From an uncultured Prevotella sp. (GTDB lineage: Bacteria > Bacteroidota > Bacteroidia > Bacteroidales > Bacteroidaceae): a stretch of 64,000 nt of DNA. The DNA is taken from positions 17,003 through 81,002 of the forward strand of contig CAJONQ010000006.1 of assembly GCA_905235835.1 (NCBI GenBank). Reading direction: 5' to 3'. The notes below the pieces were generated by a model that did not search any database, was not told the origin of the DNA, and saw only the letters and a program-made list of their open reading frames with translations. Numbering within the stretch: position 1 is the stretch's first letter; each line of letters starts with the position of its first letter. Positions 19,291-34,063 of the stretch are shown here, in pieces. The translations under genes and the position numbers were made by a program.

Positions 19291-20751
19291 ATGCACACGA
19301 TAGATTTTATCGTCTTTCTGGTATTCACCCTCGGTGTGGTAGTCTTCGGTTGTTCTTTCTATAAGAAAGGAGGGTCGGCTGATGAGTTTACGTCAGCAGG
19401 ACATTCTATCCCAGGATGGGTGGTAGGTATGAGTATCTTCGCAACCTACGTATCGAGTATCAGTTATATAGGCTATCCTGGTAAGGCTTTTGCTGCTGAC
19501 TGGAATGCCTTTGTCTTCTCACTGTCTATTCCGATAGCCAGTTATTTCGCGGCGAAATACTTTGTGCCGTTCTACCGTAAGAGTGGATCCGTTTCTGCTT
19601 ATACATTTTTAGAGGAGAAATTCGGGGCGTGGGCACGGCTCTATGCCTCGGCATGTTATCTGTTGACACAGATAGCCCGTATGGGATCTATCCTATATTT
19701 GCTTGCCGTACCGATGTATATACTCATGGGGTGGGATATTCATACGGTTATTATCCTGACCTCTATCGGCATCATTATCTATTCGATGCTCGGTGGACTG
19801 AAAGCGGTTATCTGGGCAGACGCCATTCAGGGCATTATACTTATCGGAGGTGCCTTACTCTGTCTTGGACTGCTTCTTTGGCGTATGCCGGAGGGACCTA
19901 TGCAGGCTTTTGACCTTGCAGTTCATTCACCTGTGGGAAATAAGTTCTCGCTCGGTGAGTTCTCACTTGATCTGACGAAGAGCACCTTCTGGGTATGTCT
20001 CATCTATGGCATCTTTATCAATTTGCAGAATTACGGTATCGACCAGAACTATGTGCAACGCTATCATGCGGCAAAGACTGATCGTGATGCCCGTTTCTCG
20101 GCATTATTCGGTGGTTATCTGTTTATCCCCGTATCGGCATTGTTCTTCTTGATAGGTTCCGTATTATATAGTTATTATACGGCGAATCCCTCGTTGCTAC
20201 CGGCGGATATTGCCGCAAAGCCCGACTATGTGTTCCCGTATTTCATCGTCAGCGAATTGCCTGTTGGTCTTCGGGGATTGTTGATTGCCAGTATCTTTGC
20301 GGCGGGAATGAGTACGGTATCTACCAGTGTGACCTCTGCTGCGACGATTGTCTTGACCGACTATTTCAAACCATTTTTCCATGGTGCCACAGACCGCCAT
20401 CATCTGGTTGTTCTTCGTATATCGAGTGTTATAGTCGGGGTGTTAGGCATCATCGTCGCCATTGCCATGTTGAGTGTGGAGAGTATCATTGACGCATGGT
20501 GGACTTTATCGAGTATCTTCTCTGGTGGTATGCTGGGACTCTTCCTCTTAGGGTGTATTCCACAGAAGATCAACCGCTTGGCGGCTATCATCGGATGTGT
20601 CTTCGGTGTTGCCGTTATCGCATGGATATCATTGGCAGGTATGTGGAATCTGCCTGGTATTCATCTCCATAGTTACCTTGCCATCGTGCTCGGTACTACG
20701 ACCATCTTCCTGATTGGCTTTCTCGCTACTATCGCCATTCGCAAGCGATAG
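19291..20751 (+). CDS. Sodium:solute symporter (SSS family)
   Basis: 486 aa polytopic, 'FTSAGHSIPGWVVGMSIFATYVSSISYIGYPGKAFAADWN', 'GGLKAVIWADAIQGIILIGGALLCLGLL'. Starts 3 bp after the aldolase stop. Confidence 0.9.
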   Translation: MHTIDFIVFLVFTLGVVVFGCSFYKKGGSADEFTSAGHSIPGWVVGMSIFATYVSSISYIGYPGKAFAADWNAFVFSLSIPIASYFAAKYFVPFYRKSGSVSAYTFLEEKFGAWARLYASACYLLTQIARMGSILYLLAVPMYILMGWDIHTVIILTSIGIIIYSMLGGLKAVIWADAIQGIILIGGALLCLGLLLWRMPEGPMQAFDLAVHSPVGNKFSLGEFSLDLTKSTFWVCLIYGIFINLQNYGIDQNYVQRYHAAKTDRDARFSALFGGYLFIPVSALFFLIGSVLYSYYTANPSLLPADIAAKPDYVFPYFIVSELPVGLRGLLIASIFAAGMSTVSTSVTSAATIVLTDYFKPFFHGATDRHHLVVLRISSVIVGVLGIIVAIAMLSVESIIDAWWTLSSIFSGGMLGLFLLGCIPQKINRLAAIIGCVFGVAVIAWISLAGMWNLPGIHLHSYLAIVLGTTTIFLIGFLATIAIRKR

Positions 20752-20775
20752 TAGCGGAAAGCTATTATTTGATAC

Positions 20776-27407
<6,632 letters not shown>

Positions 27408-27436
27408 CTGTTTGTCGTTTTAGTAGAATTATTGGG

Positions 27437-27467
27437 CAAAGATACAAATAAGCGAGCACAAAACAAA
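27437..27467 (-). promoter_or_regulatory. Bacteroidetes-type promoter (TTTG-N19-TATCTTTG) for the 27407-20776 operon
   Basis: Plus-strand CAAAGATA 27437-27444 and CAAA 27464-27467, spacer exactly 19 nt. Confidence 0.75.
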
Positions 27468-27539
27468 GAATTTGTTCTTTTATTTTCATTCCCTACAAGT
27501 TTAATTCAGTAAAAGCTCTCTTTGAGTATTTTCGCAAAA

Positions 27540-27750
27540 ACATATAACCATATAACATGACCCCTTCAAACGCCCTTGTACAAAGGGATTGAAGCATGTT
27601 ATATGTTGCCCGGACATATAACATACATGTAACATCATGTGTGAGAAGTATGTTATATGTATGTTACATGTTTGCCAAACATGTAACATGCCATAAAGCC
27701 TCTGGTTATCGGGGTTTGCGCCCTGTCATGTTATAAGGTTACATGTTTTT
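27540..27750. repeat. Cluster of near-palindromic CATATAACATG / ACATGTAACATG / GTTATATG motifs
   Basis: Many alternating copies of TGTTA(T/C)ATG and reverse complements (catataacatacatgtaacat, gtatgttatatgtatgttacatg, aacatgtaacatg). No convincing ORF. Confidence 0.7.
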
Positions 27751-27767
27751 TGAAAATTCATAAAAAT

Positions 27768-27826
27768 CAGTTACCGACTGAAGGGCACTCAGTTACCGAC
27801 TGAACCCTCTTTTCATACCGACTGAA
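27768..27826. repeat. Three direct repeats of TACCGACTGAA at exact 22-bp period (iteron-like); first two within TCAGTTACCGACTGA
   Basis: TACCGACTGAA starts at 27772, 27794 and 27816. The core TCAGT-N5-ACTGA is a 5-bp-arm inverted repeat in copies 1-2. Confidence 0.85.
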
Positions 27827-28006
27827 GGCTTTAATCGGGTCAATCAAAGCCTCCATTTGATAAAGATATAGTTTATCCTTCGTTCCGATATCAGTTATGG
27901 GGATACTCCGATATCTCCTATGGGTCACGCAAGGTATCCTTTAGGGGATAAAGGAACTATCCCCTTCACTCGTTTTTCACTCATTTTAAGGGCAAAAACG
28001 GCATTC

Positions 28007-28087
28007 GTTGCCACCCTTGTCACCTTCGTTGTTACCGTAATCGTTTGATTATCAAACAGTCTTGCAAGGTGGCAACGGTGACAAGGG
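28007..28087. repeat. Composite inverted repeat GTTGCCACCCTTGTCACC ... GGTGGCAACGGTGACAAGGG around a GTTTGATTATCAAAC palindrome
   Basis: Left arm 28007-28024, palindrome 28043-28057, right arm 28068-28087. CCCTTGTCACC/GGTGACAAGGG pair exactly. Confidence 0.8.
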
Positions 28088-28149
28088 TTTGAAAATTACA
28101 TGTAGGGGAGTGGTGGGACTCTGATAACCTCACTTTCCTGTCCAAATAT

Positions 28150-28180
28150 TTTGTAAGATGAAAGAAAAGTTGTACCTTTG
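28150..28180 (+). promoter_or_regulatory. Bacteroidetes-type promoter (TTTG-N19-TACCTTTG) with no long ORF immediately downstream
   Basis: TTTG 28150-28153, TACCTTTG 28173-28180, 19-nt spacer. Confidence 0.65.
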
Positions 28181-28398
28181 TGGTGAATCACTGAGTCCCC
28201 GTTTTTCAAACAGAACCACAAAAACTCGAACTGTTTTTCGGAACTTAATAATCTATATCTGAAAACACCGAAGGGTATGGGGGCGAGTAGCCCCTAATAT
28301 GGTTAAAAATTAAAAAAGAAAGGATTTGTTCTTTATTAACTCTTTTTTCTTAAAAAATAAAACAGTATCTTTGCAGCGTAAAGAAACAAAAGACTTAT

Positions 28399-30255
28399 AT
28401 GAAAAATTATTTTGTATTGTTTATTTGTATATGCGTTAGCTTACAAGCCATTGCTCAGAAACTAAAGGATTTTCAAGAGGCAATGAAGACACCAAGGGAA
28501 TTTGGTAAAGGATATATACTTACCAAACGCTATAAAGACGAAAAAGTCCGTCAATTTGCCAGCGAAAATGGGTTTAAGGTTGTGGGTGTTAATTACAAGG
28601 GATTTGTAATGTTTGTTCCTTTGGATGAATATGATACCTATAAGTTTGAAATCAACGGATATGACTATATCAACAGCTTCACGCAAGGATATGCCAGGTC
28701 CATGGATTTGGGAGCCTCTGTGAGCACAAGTGTAAAACATGACTTGGAGCACTATGTGGCCATCTCGGAATCGGAACGAGTTAATAAGAATCTACGAGGA
28801 ATAGATTTTAAGGCAAGGGGCTCGGCCTATCTATATGGGAATGACCGTTTTTTCAAGTTCGACCAAGTTTTTTGGACAAGAGAAGTAAAGAACGGAATGA
28901 TAGACGGACGGGGCGACGGATTTGTAGTTACGAAAAACGAGGCAGGTGAAAATGTATATCACTCATTTAGCGGCGGGTTTAAAAATGGTTTGCCTTATGG
29001 TGATGTAATTATTGCTCGTGGCTTCCCAAACGATGGACGTGGCTGGAACTCGTATTTCAAAGTGAGCAAGGAAAAGATAGAGGTGGGACATATTAGTGAC
29101 GGATTGGCAAAATATAGAATATTTACCGGTTCTTCACGGAATATTCCTCTTTACGGATATGTTGATGAACGGGGCAATATCACAATTAAACCAAGTTACA
29201 AAGAGGCCAAAGACTTTAACAACGGCATTGCCTATGTAACACCAGACAAGACAGAAGTGAAGATTGACAAGACAGGGCGGGTGTTTGGTCTTTCCGAGAA
29301 TGCAAAAATGTCTTTTGACGAGATGATAAAGATGAAAGAGCAATATCCCCAGTTGTTGGTGTCAATAGAAGCCCATGCTTCAAAATATGTTGAAGAGGAA
29401 CTGAGTTTCAACGAGTTGGTACGAGTAGAGAAAGTATTTCCTAACTTGTCACAGAAAATCACCCCATACAAACTGACTATATATAAAAAAGACTATCAGC
29501 AACTACAAAAGGTATATCAGGCTGTTCTCGTTTCTGCTAATGCAAATAAGGCAGACAAGCAAGGTAGTCAGTTCGTTAGCACGTTTATCAGGCAATATAG
29601 TTCTTATGACCCGGACCAGAAAGTTTCGATGGCACGTGAACTGGCAGCCTATTATACGGTTTGTGATGCAATGGAAATTAGTGTCCGTAATAGCTATTGG
29701 AACCATGATTCCTATAATCCCTCTTTCTATTATGACGGCAACGAACACAAGTCGACGCTTTCTAAAGCAAAAGAGATTTGTTCTAGTGCTGCAAACTCAA
29801 AATTCAAAGGTTTCTATACTTTTGCCTTGCCTGGAATAAAGGCAAAATTTGACGATATTTCATACAAATTAGCACGGGACAGCCACGAGTATGAATCTGC
29901 ATACTCACAATATCTGGCAGAAAAGAGAATGAAAGAAGCAGAATACGAAAATAAACGTGCTCAACTAGAAAATATCAACGAGACAAGTGTTTTCCTATAT
30001 GTAAAAAGACAAGACGAGAATTGGAGTGGTGGAAGATTTTTTGATACTGACGATAATTATGATGACACCAAAAAAGTGATATTTGTAGAAATAGACAACC
30101 CGAGCAGTACTTTCACAGGAGTTATACATAAAAGAAGACGTGGCTCCCAAATTTGTTATTATAGCAGTGGCGGAACTTACACAACATATCAAGATGCGGT
30201 TTGCGGTGAATACCTTGATCACTACAACAGAAGTTGGAATCATCACAAATATTAA
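28399..30255 (+). CDS. Secreted hypothetical protein with WG-repeat/MORN-like segments
   Basis: 618 aa, signal peptide (MKNYFVLFICICVSLQAIAQ), 'LYGYVDERGNITIKPSYKEAKDFNNGIAYV' WG-like and 'GMIDGRGDGFVV...FSGGFKNGLPYGDVII' MORN-like. TATCTTTG -7 element at 28366-28373. Confidence 0.75.
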   Translation: MKNYFVLFICICVSLQAIAQKLKDFQEAMKTPREFGKGYILTKRYKDEKVRQFASENGFKVVGVNYKGFVMFVPLDEYDTYKFEINGYDYINSFTQGYARSMDLGASVSTSVKHDLEHYVAISESERVNKNLRGIDFKARGSAYLYGNDRFFKFDQVFWTREVKNGMIDGRGDGFVVTKNEAGENVYHSFSGGFKNGLPYGDVIIARGFPNDGRGWNSYFKVSKEKIEVGHISDGLAKYRIFTGSSRNIPLYGYVDERGNITIKPSYKEAKDFNNGIAYVTPDKTEVKIDKTGRVFGLSENAKMSFDEMIKMKEQYPQLLVSIEAHASKYVEEELSFNELVRVEKVFPNLSQKITPYKLTIYKKDYQQLQKVYQAVLVSANANKADKQGSQFVSTFIRQYSSYDPDQKVSMARELAAYYTVCDAMEISVRNSYWNHDSYNPSFYYDGNEHKSTLSKAKEICSSAANSKFKGFYTFALPGIKAKFDDISYKLARDSHEYESAYSQYLAEKRMKEAEYENKRAQLENINETSVFLYVKRQDENWSGGRFFDTDDNYDDTKKVIFVEIDNPSSTFTGVIHKRRRGSQICYYSSGGTYTTYQDAVCGEYLDHYNRSWNHHKY

Positions 30256-30318
30256 GCGACCTATGAAAAGGAACAAAAGAGAAAGATCAGGGGGGCGGTT
30301 GATCATTTAGATTCCACA

Positions 30319-30368
30319 ATTATCCACAGTTCGCAGATAGGATAACAACTCTGTAAACTGTGGATAAT
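30319..30368. repeat. 13-bp perfect inverted repeat containing two consensus DnaA boxes (TTATCCACA)
   Basis: ATTATCCACAGTT 30319-30331 and AACTGTGGATAAT 30356-30368. DnaA-box 9-mers at 30320-30328 (+) and 30359-30367 (-). Confidence 0.85.
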
Positions 30369-30433
30369 ATTTACTTCCTCTCATTCTTGTTGATTCTGAA
30401 TCGTGTGGAACGGATAGCCTCATCACTAGCAAC

Positions 30434-30586
30434 ATGGAGCAGAATTTAGAGCCGATACGGAGCAAGATTTACGAGATTCGGGGACAGCGGGTGATGCTGG
30501 ACCGCGACTTGACGGAGTTGTATCAAGTTGAAACCAAGAATCTCAAAAGAGCGGTCAGGGCGAATATGGAAAAGATAAAGTTATAA
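30434..30586 (+). pseudogene. Truncated ORF6N-domain protein (N-terminal 50 aa only)
   Basis: MEQNLEPIRSKIYEIRGQRVMLDRDLTELYQVETKNLKRAVRANMEKIKL* resembles the ORF6N N-terminus (LDxDLAELYxVETKxLxxAVxRN) and stops where the domain should continue. Below the ORF-track size cut-off. Confidence 0.75.
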
Positions 30587-30638
30587 TAAGGATATTAGGG
30601 GAGTGAAAAAATATTCTCAGCCCATTGGCATTATCGAT

Positions 30639-31025
30639 TTATTTTGGTTCCATATTGTCGTCTTTCTCCCATTGCTCCCAATCGGTGTTAGCAAGATACT
30701 TTTCTATTTGCTCACATAACTCTGGTATTCCAGTTGTAGCTGTTTCATATAGCGTGTCGGGCTTTATACTTGCGTATCCATGGACAAGAACATGTCGCAT
30801 ACCTTGTACAACAGACCATGGTGTCATAGGATGAGTTTCCTTAAACGCTGGTGTTAACATGTAAGCCGCCTCACCAACTATCTCAACATTCTTCATCACC
30901 GCATAGTAAGTGCGTATGTCTTTTTGAAACTCATTGAAAGGTATTCCTTCAATGAGTTTCATGACATTATGAGAATATTCGATAATATCTTCTAATCGCC
31001 CTTTATCACGTGCTTTCTCTCTCAT
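30639..31025 (-). CDS. hepT: HepT-like ribonuclease toxin (DUF86)
   Basis: 128 aa with R-x4-H-x-Y motif (RHVLVHGY) in a DUF86 context. Overlaps the MntA-like gene. Confidence 0.88.
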   Translation of the reverse strand: MREKARDKGRLEDIIEYSHNVMKLIEGIPFNEFQKDIRTYYAVMKNVEIVGEAAYMLTPAFKETHPMTPWSVVQGMRHVLVHGYASIKPDTLYETATTGIPELCEQIEKYLANTDWEQWEKDDNMEPK

Positions 31026-31311
31026 AGATTAATTTCTTTTCTCGTTCAGCACTTTCTACTGCATAAGGTCTCAAAGTTCCCTCTTCTATCAAATCCACCT
31101 CTCGACCTAACAGATCTTTCAAGTCCATATACATACCGCCAAGAGTGAAAAGGGTGAAAGGCTTACCTGTACGATCTGGAATGATGAGTATATCCACATC
31201 ACTATCTGGGGTCTCTTCACCACGGGCGAAAGAGCCAAACAACCATGCTTTCAGGACGGGTTGGGTCTTGAAATACTCTGCAATCTTCTCTGTCATCAAC
31301 TGTGTACTCAT
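31006..31311 (-). CDS. mntA: MntA-like minimal nucleotidyltransferase antitoxin
   Basis: 101 aa with GSX10DXD motif (GSFARGEETPDSDVD). Paired with the HepT gene. Confidence 0.87.
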   Translation of the reverse strand: MSTQLMTEKIAEYFKTQPVLKAWLFGSFARGEETPDSDVDILIIPDRTGKPFTLFTLGGMYMDLKDLLGREVDLIEEGTLRPYAVESAEREKKLIYEREST

Positions 31312-31336
31312 AGGCAGAACTTGATGTTTACATGGG

Positions 31337-31371
31337 CAAAGATACGAAAAATTTGAGTAAGTGAGAACAAA
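31337..31371 (-). promoter_or_regulatory. Bacteroidetes-type promoter for mntA-hepT
   Basis: Plus-strand CAAAGATA 31337-31344 and CAAA 31368-31371, 23-nt spacer. Confidence 0.5.
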
Positions 31372-31463
31372 ATAAATGAATTTGTTTTGTCGAACGTGAA
31401 AAATTTATCTAATCACCTTCAATCCCTGACTGCCTTGATATTCTTACTTTTTCCGAATTACTA

Positions 31464-34063
31464 TTACTTTTGGAACAACCAATCAACCTCTCCAGAGGGA
31501 CCGTTGAGACCACAGTCGCGGGGCTTGATGTCACTGGTGGTGAATCCTGCTACCATGAGGATGCCCTTGGGCAGATGCAATGTCTGGCGACCAGCAGGAA
31601 GGGTATATTGGTGGATGTTTACCTTTGGCATCTGTACGATACTGATAGCATTGGTGAGCAGAGGCTCTGCCTGTCCGTACTCATTGCCAGTAGCGTCAAT
31701 CTCCAGTTTAGGTGCTTTTGCCCATTTGGAGTCATCATCCTTGAAGAGACCTACGAGGAGTTTCACGGGTTTGTCACTTTCAAACTCAATGGTTGTTCCT
31801 ACGATGCGTGTCGTGTCACGGTTCAGTACAAGTGCTTGCAAACCGATAAGTTCAGGAGCGACAGAGTCAACAGGGGTGTCAGGACGGTTCTCGAAGATAA
31901 TGGCACCTTTCTTAAGAGTGATGAGTTGAGTGTTCTTTGCGAAGAGTTTAACGCTGGCAGGTCGGGCTGGCAGGATGTTCTCATTTGCTTTCTCCACAGG
32001 GTTCTTCAGTTTAATGATATTCTCTTTGAGAGCATCGAGTTCTGCCTGATAAACCGTAGCAAGTTCCGACCATGTCTTCATCTTTCCGCCGTCGCCACCT
32101 ACAGGAATACGGCGCTGGGATGTCTGCATGGAGTTTGCATAAAGGTAGGCATCCTGTGTAGCTGCGCTCAGCGCGTTCCACCAGTTCTGACTCTGTTCCA
32201 TATACTGAACGGCTTTATCCAGATACTTGATGTCCTGTGACCATTTGTAGTTCAGAACCTGTTGTGCGGCAATTACCTTCAAGCGGAAGGCGGCTGCGAA
32301 CATACGGTAGAACTTCATGTCATTCCTGACACGCTCAAACTCATCAGCATGACGTGTCGGATTTGCTACTAAGAGGTCGACAGCATGTTCTGCCTCGGTG
32401 CCATGTTGTGCACATTGTTCCACGATGTCTAATGGCAGTTCACCTGTATGCGGAAGGTGTTTCCATTCTTTCTCCACATATTCAATGAGTTTCTCTCCTT
32501 CCGGTCCGCAACTCTCATAGAAACCGGGATAGATGGTGTATTTGTAAGGATTCACCAATTCGCCCATCGTCATACCGAGAAGCAAGGTCTGTCGGTTTCC
32601 CTCCGTAATACCGAAACGACGCAATGTGCAATCTCACCTGCCTCATCATAGGCTTTCAACAGTTGTCCGGCGGAAATCGTGTCTATACCATAGTAATTGG
32701 CAAGTTGTTGTTTCCAGTATGCCTGATCCTGTCCTCTGTCACAGTTCCACGCATAACGTCCCCATACCTTATACCACATCCAGTCACGGTCGATCTGCAG
32801 CAGTCGCTCACCGTTGGGTAACTTATCGGCAGTATAGGGCCAGTCCCAGTAGGAAGCCTGTGGATAGAGGTGCAAACCCTTAGAGTGATGTATCTGGTGC
32901 ATTGCCTGTACTGTTTTCTGAGTAAATGCCGGTGAGGACCAGCGCCATGGTTCCAGATTGGCAAGGATATGCACATTGTCGATATGGATGGGAGCCGCAG
33001 CGGCAAGCATACGATGTGTCTCTCCCCATGGACCTCCTGGCTCATAGGTCGTCAGACTCTCACCCGTATATTTGTTCATCGTATAAATATTCGGGTAGAG
33101 TGGGAGGGATGCTTTCAGCACGGCGGGTCCGTCCGTGTCATGATTGCGGAGGATGATAGGTGGTGTATCTGTGCGTCCAGACGCTCTCAGTCCGTCTTGG
33201 ATACCAGGGATAATGGTCTCTGTCATCCATTTGATATCATTGTCAATACCAGACATTGCCTCGCCGAGACATACCAGGAATCCCACTTTAGGATATTTCT
33301 CCACAAAAGCAGCGATCGACTTACGGGTATAGTCGGCGATAAGCGGTGTGATAGGACGATTGCGGTCTTGCGTCTTCAAATCATAATGGTCGGCAAAAGG
33401 TTTACTCAGGATGATATTGTAGAACATCTGTATGACACGGATGCCTCGGCGGTCAGCCTCGTCCACAAGGAAGCCGAACATCTCTTGGTTCTTCTGCATG
33501 GTGGCATCATCCACCTCAGGGGCAAAAGGATAGTCCTTGAGTTTTACCAGTGAGGCAAAGGGATGACCGTTCCAGAGATATACCGTATTCATATTGTTTT
33601 CAGCTAACAAGTCGAGATATTTCAACCATAATGCTTTGTCATAGAACCACGGGAAATTCTTAGGTGTATAAGGATACTCATAGACCCGATGTCCTGGGAG
33701 GTAGACTGTTTTCTGCAGTCCGACACAGGCACCACGCAGTTTCATCTGTGGCACTTCATGGATGGTTGTCAGTTTGCTCAGTGTCGGGTCTTCCTGCAAG
33801 AGTTCCAATAGTCTGTTGACACCATAGATCGCTCCGGCACCGTCATTGCCGATTACTCGTACTTTCTTCCCTTTACGTATCAAGGTAAACCCTTCTTCCT
33901 CACCCTGATTGGTGATCTCAATCGTGACATGATTCTTTCCTTCCTTTCCGTTTAAAAGGGTGGATGCATAACTTGTCTGGGGCGTTACGTCCTTGACAAA
34001 TACTTTACCATAGGCAATATGGGCAGACAGCATGCACAGGGCACAGATTATTTTCTTCATCAT
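31464..34063 (-). pseudogene. GH138-like (alpha-D-galacturonidase) or related GH67-like glycoside hydrolase, split by a frameshift near 32620
   Basis: ORFs 32570-34063 and 31464-32624 are consecutive pieces. Frame 1 reads ...YDEAGEIAH then diverges; frame 2 continues RRFGITEGNRQTLLLGMTMGELVNPYKYTIYPGFYES. N-term 'IRKGKKVRVIGNDGAGAIYGVNRLLELLQ' is GH67-N-like; TIM barrel 'LKYLDLLAENNMNTVYLWNGHPF'. The GH138 assignment also leans on RG-II context. Confidence 0.6.

Noticed and set aside
27768-27826. CRISPR array from the 22-bp periodic repeats
   Set aside because: Repeat unit is only 11-15 bp, spacers about 7-11 bp, three copies, no cas genes.
30434-30586. Functional small DNA-binding protein from the ORF6N start
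   Set aside because: Stops in mid-domain without the rest of ORF6N; most likely a truncated remnant.
32570-32624. Programmed ribosomal frameshift in the GH138-like gene
   Set aside because: No slippery heptamer or obvious downstream pseudoknot; a simple indel or assembly error is more likely.
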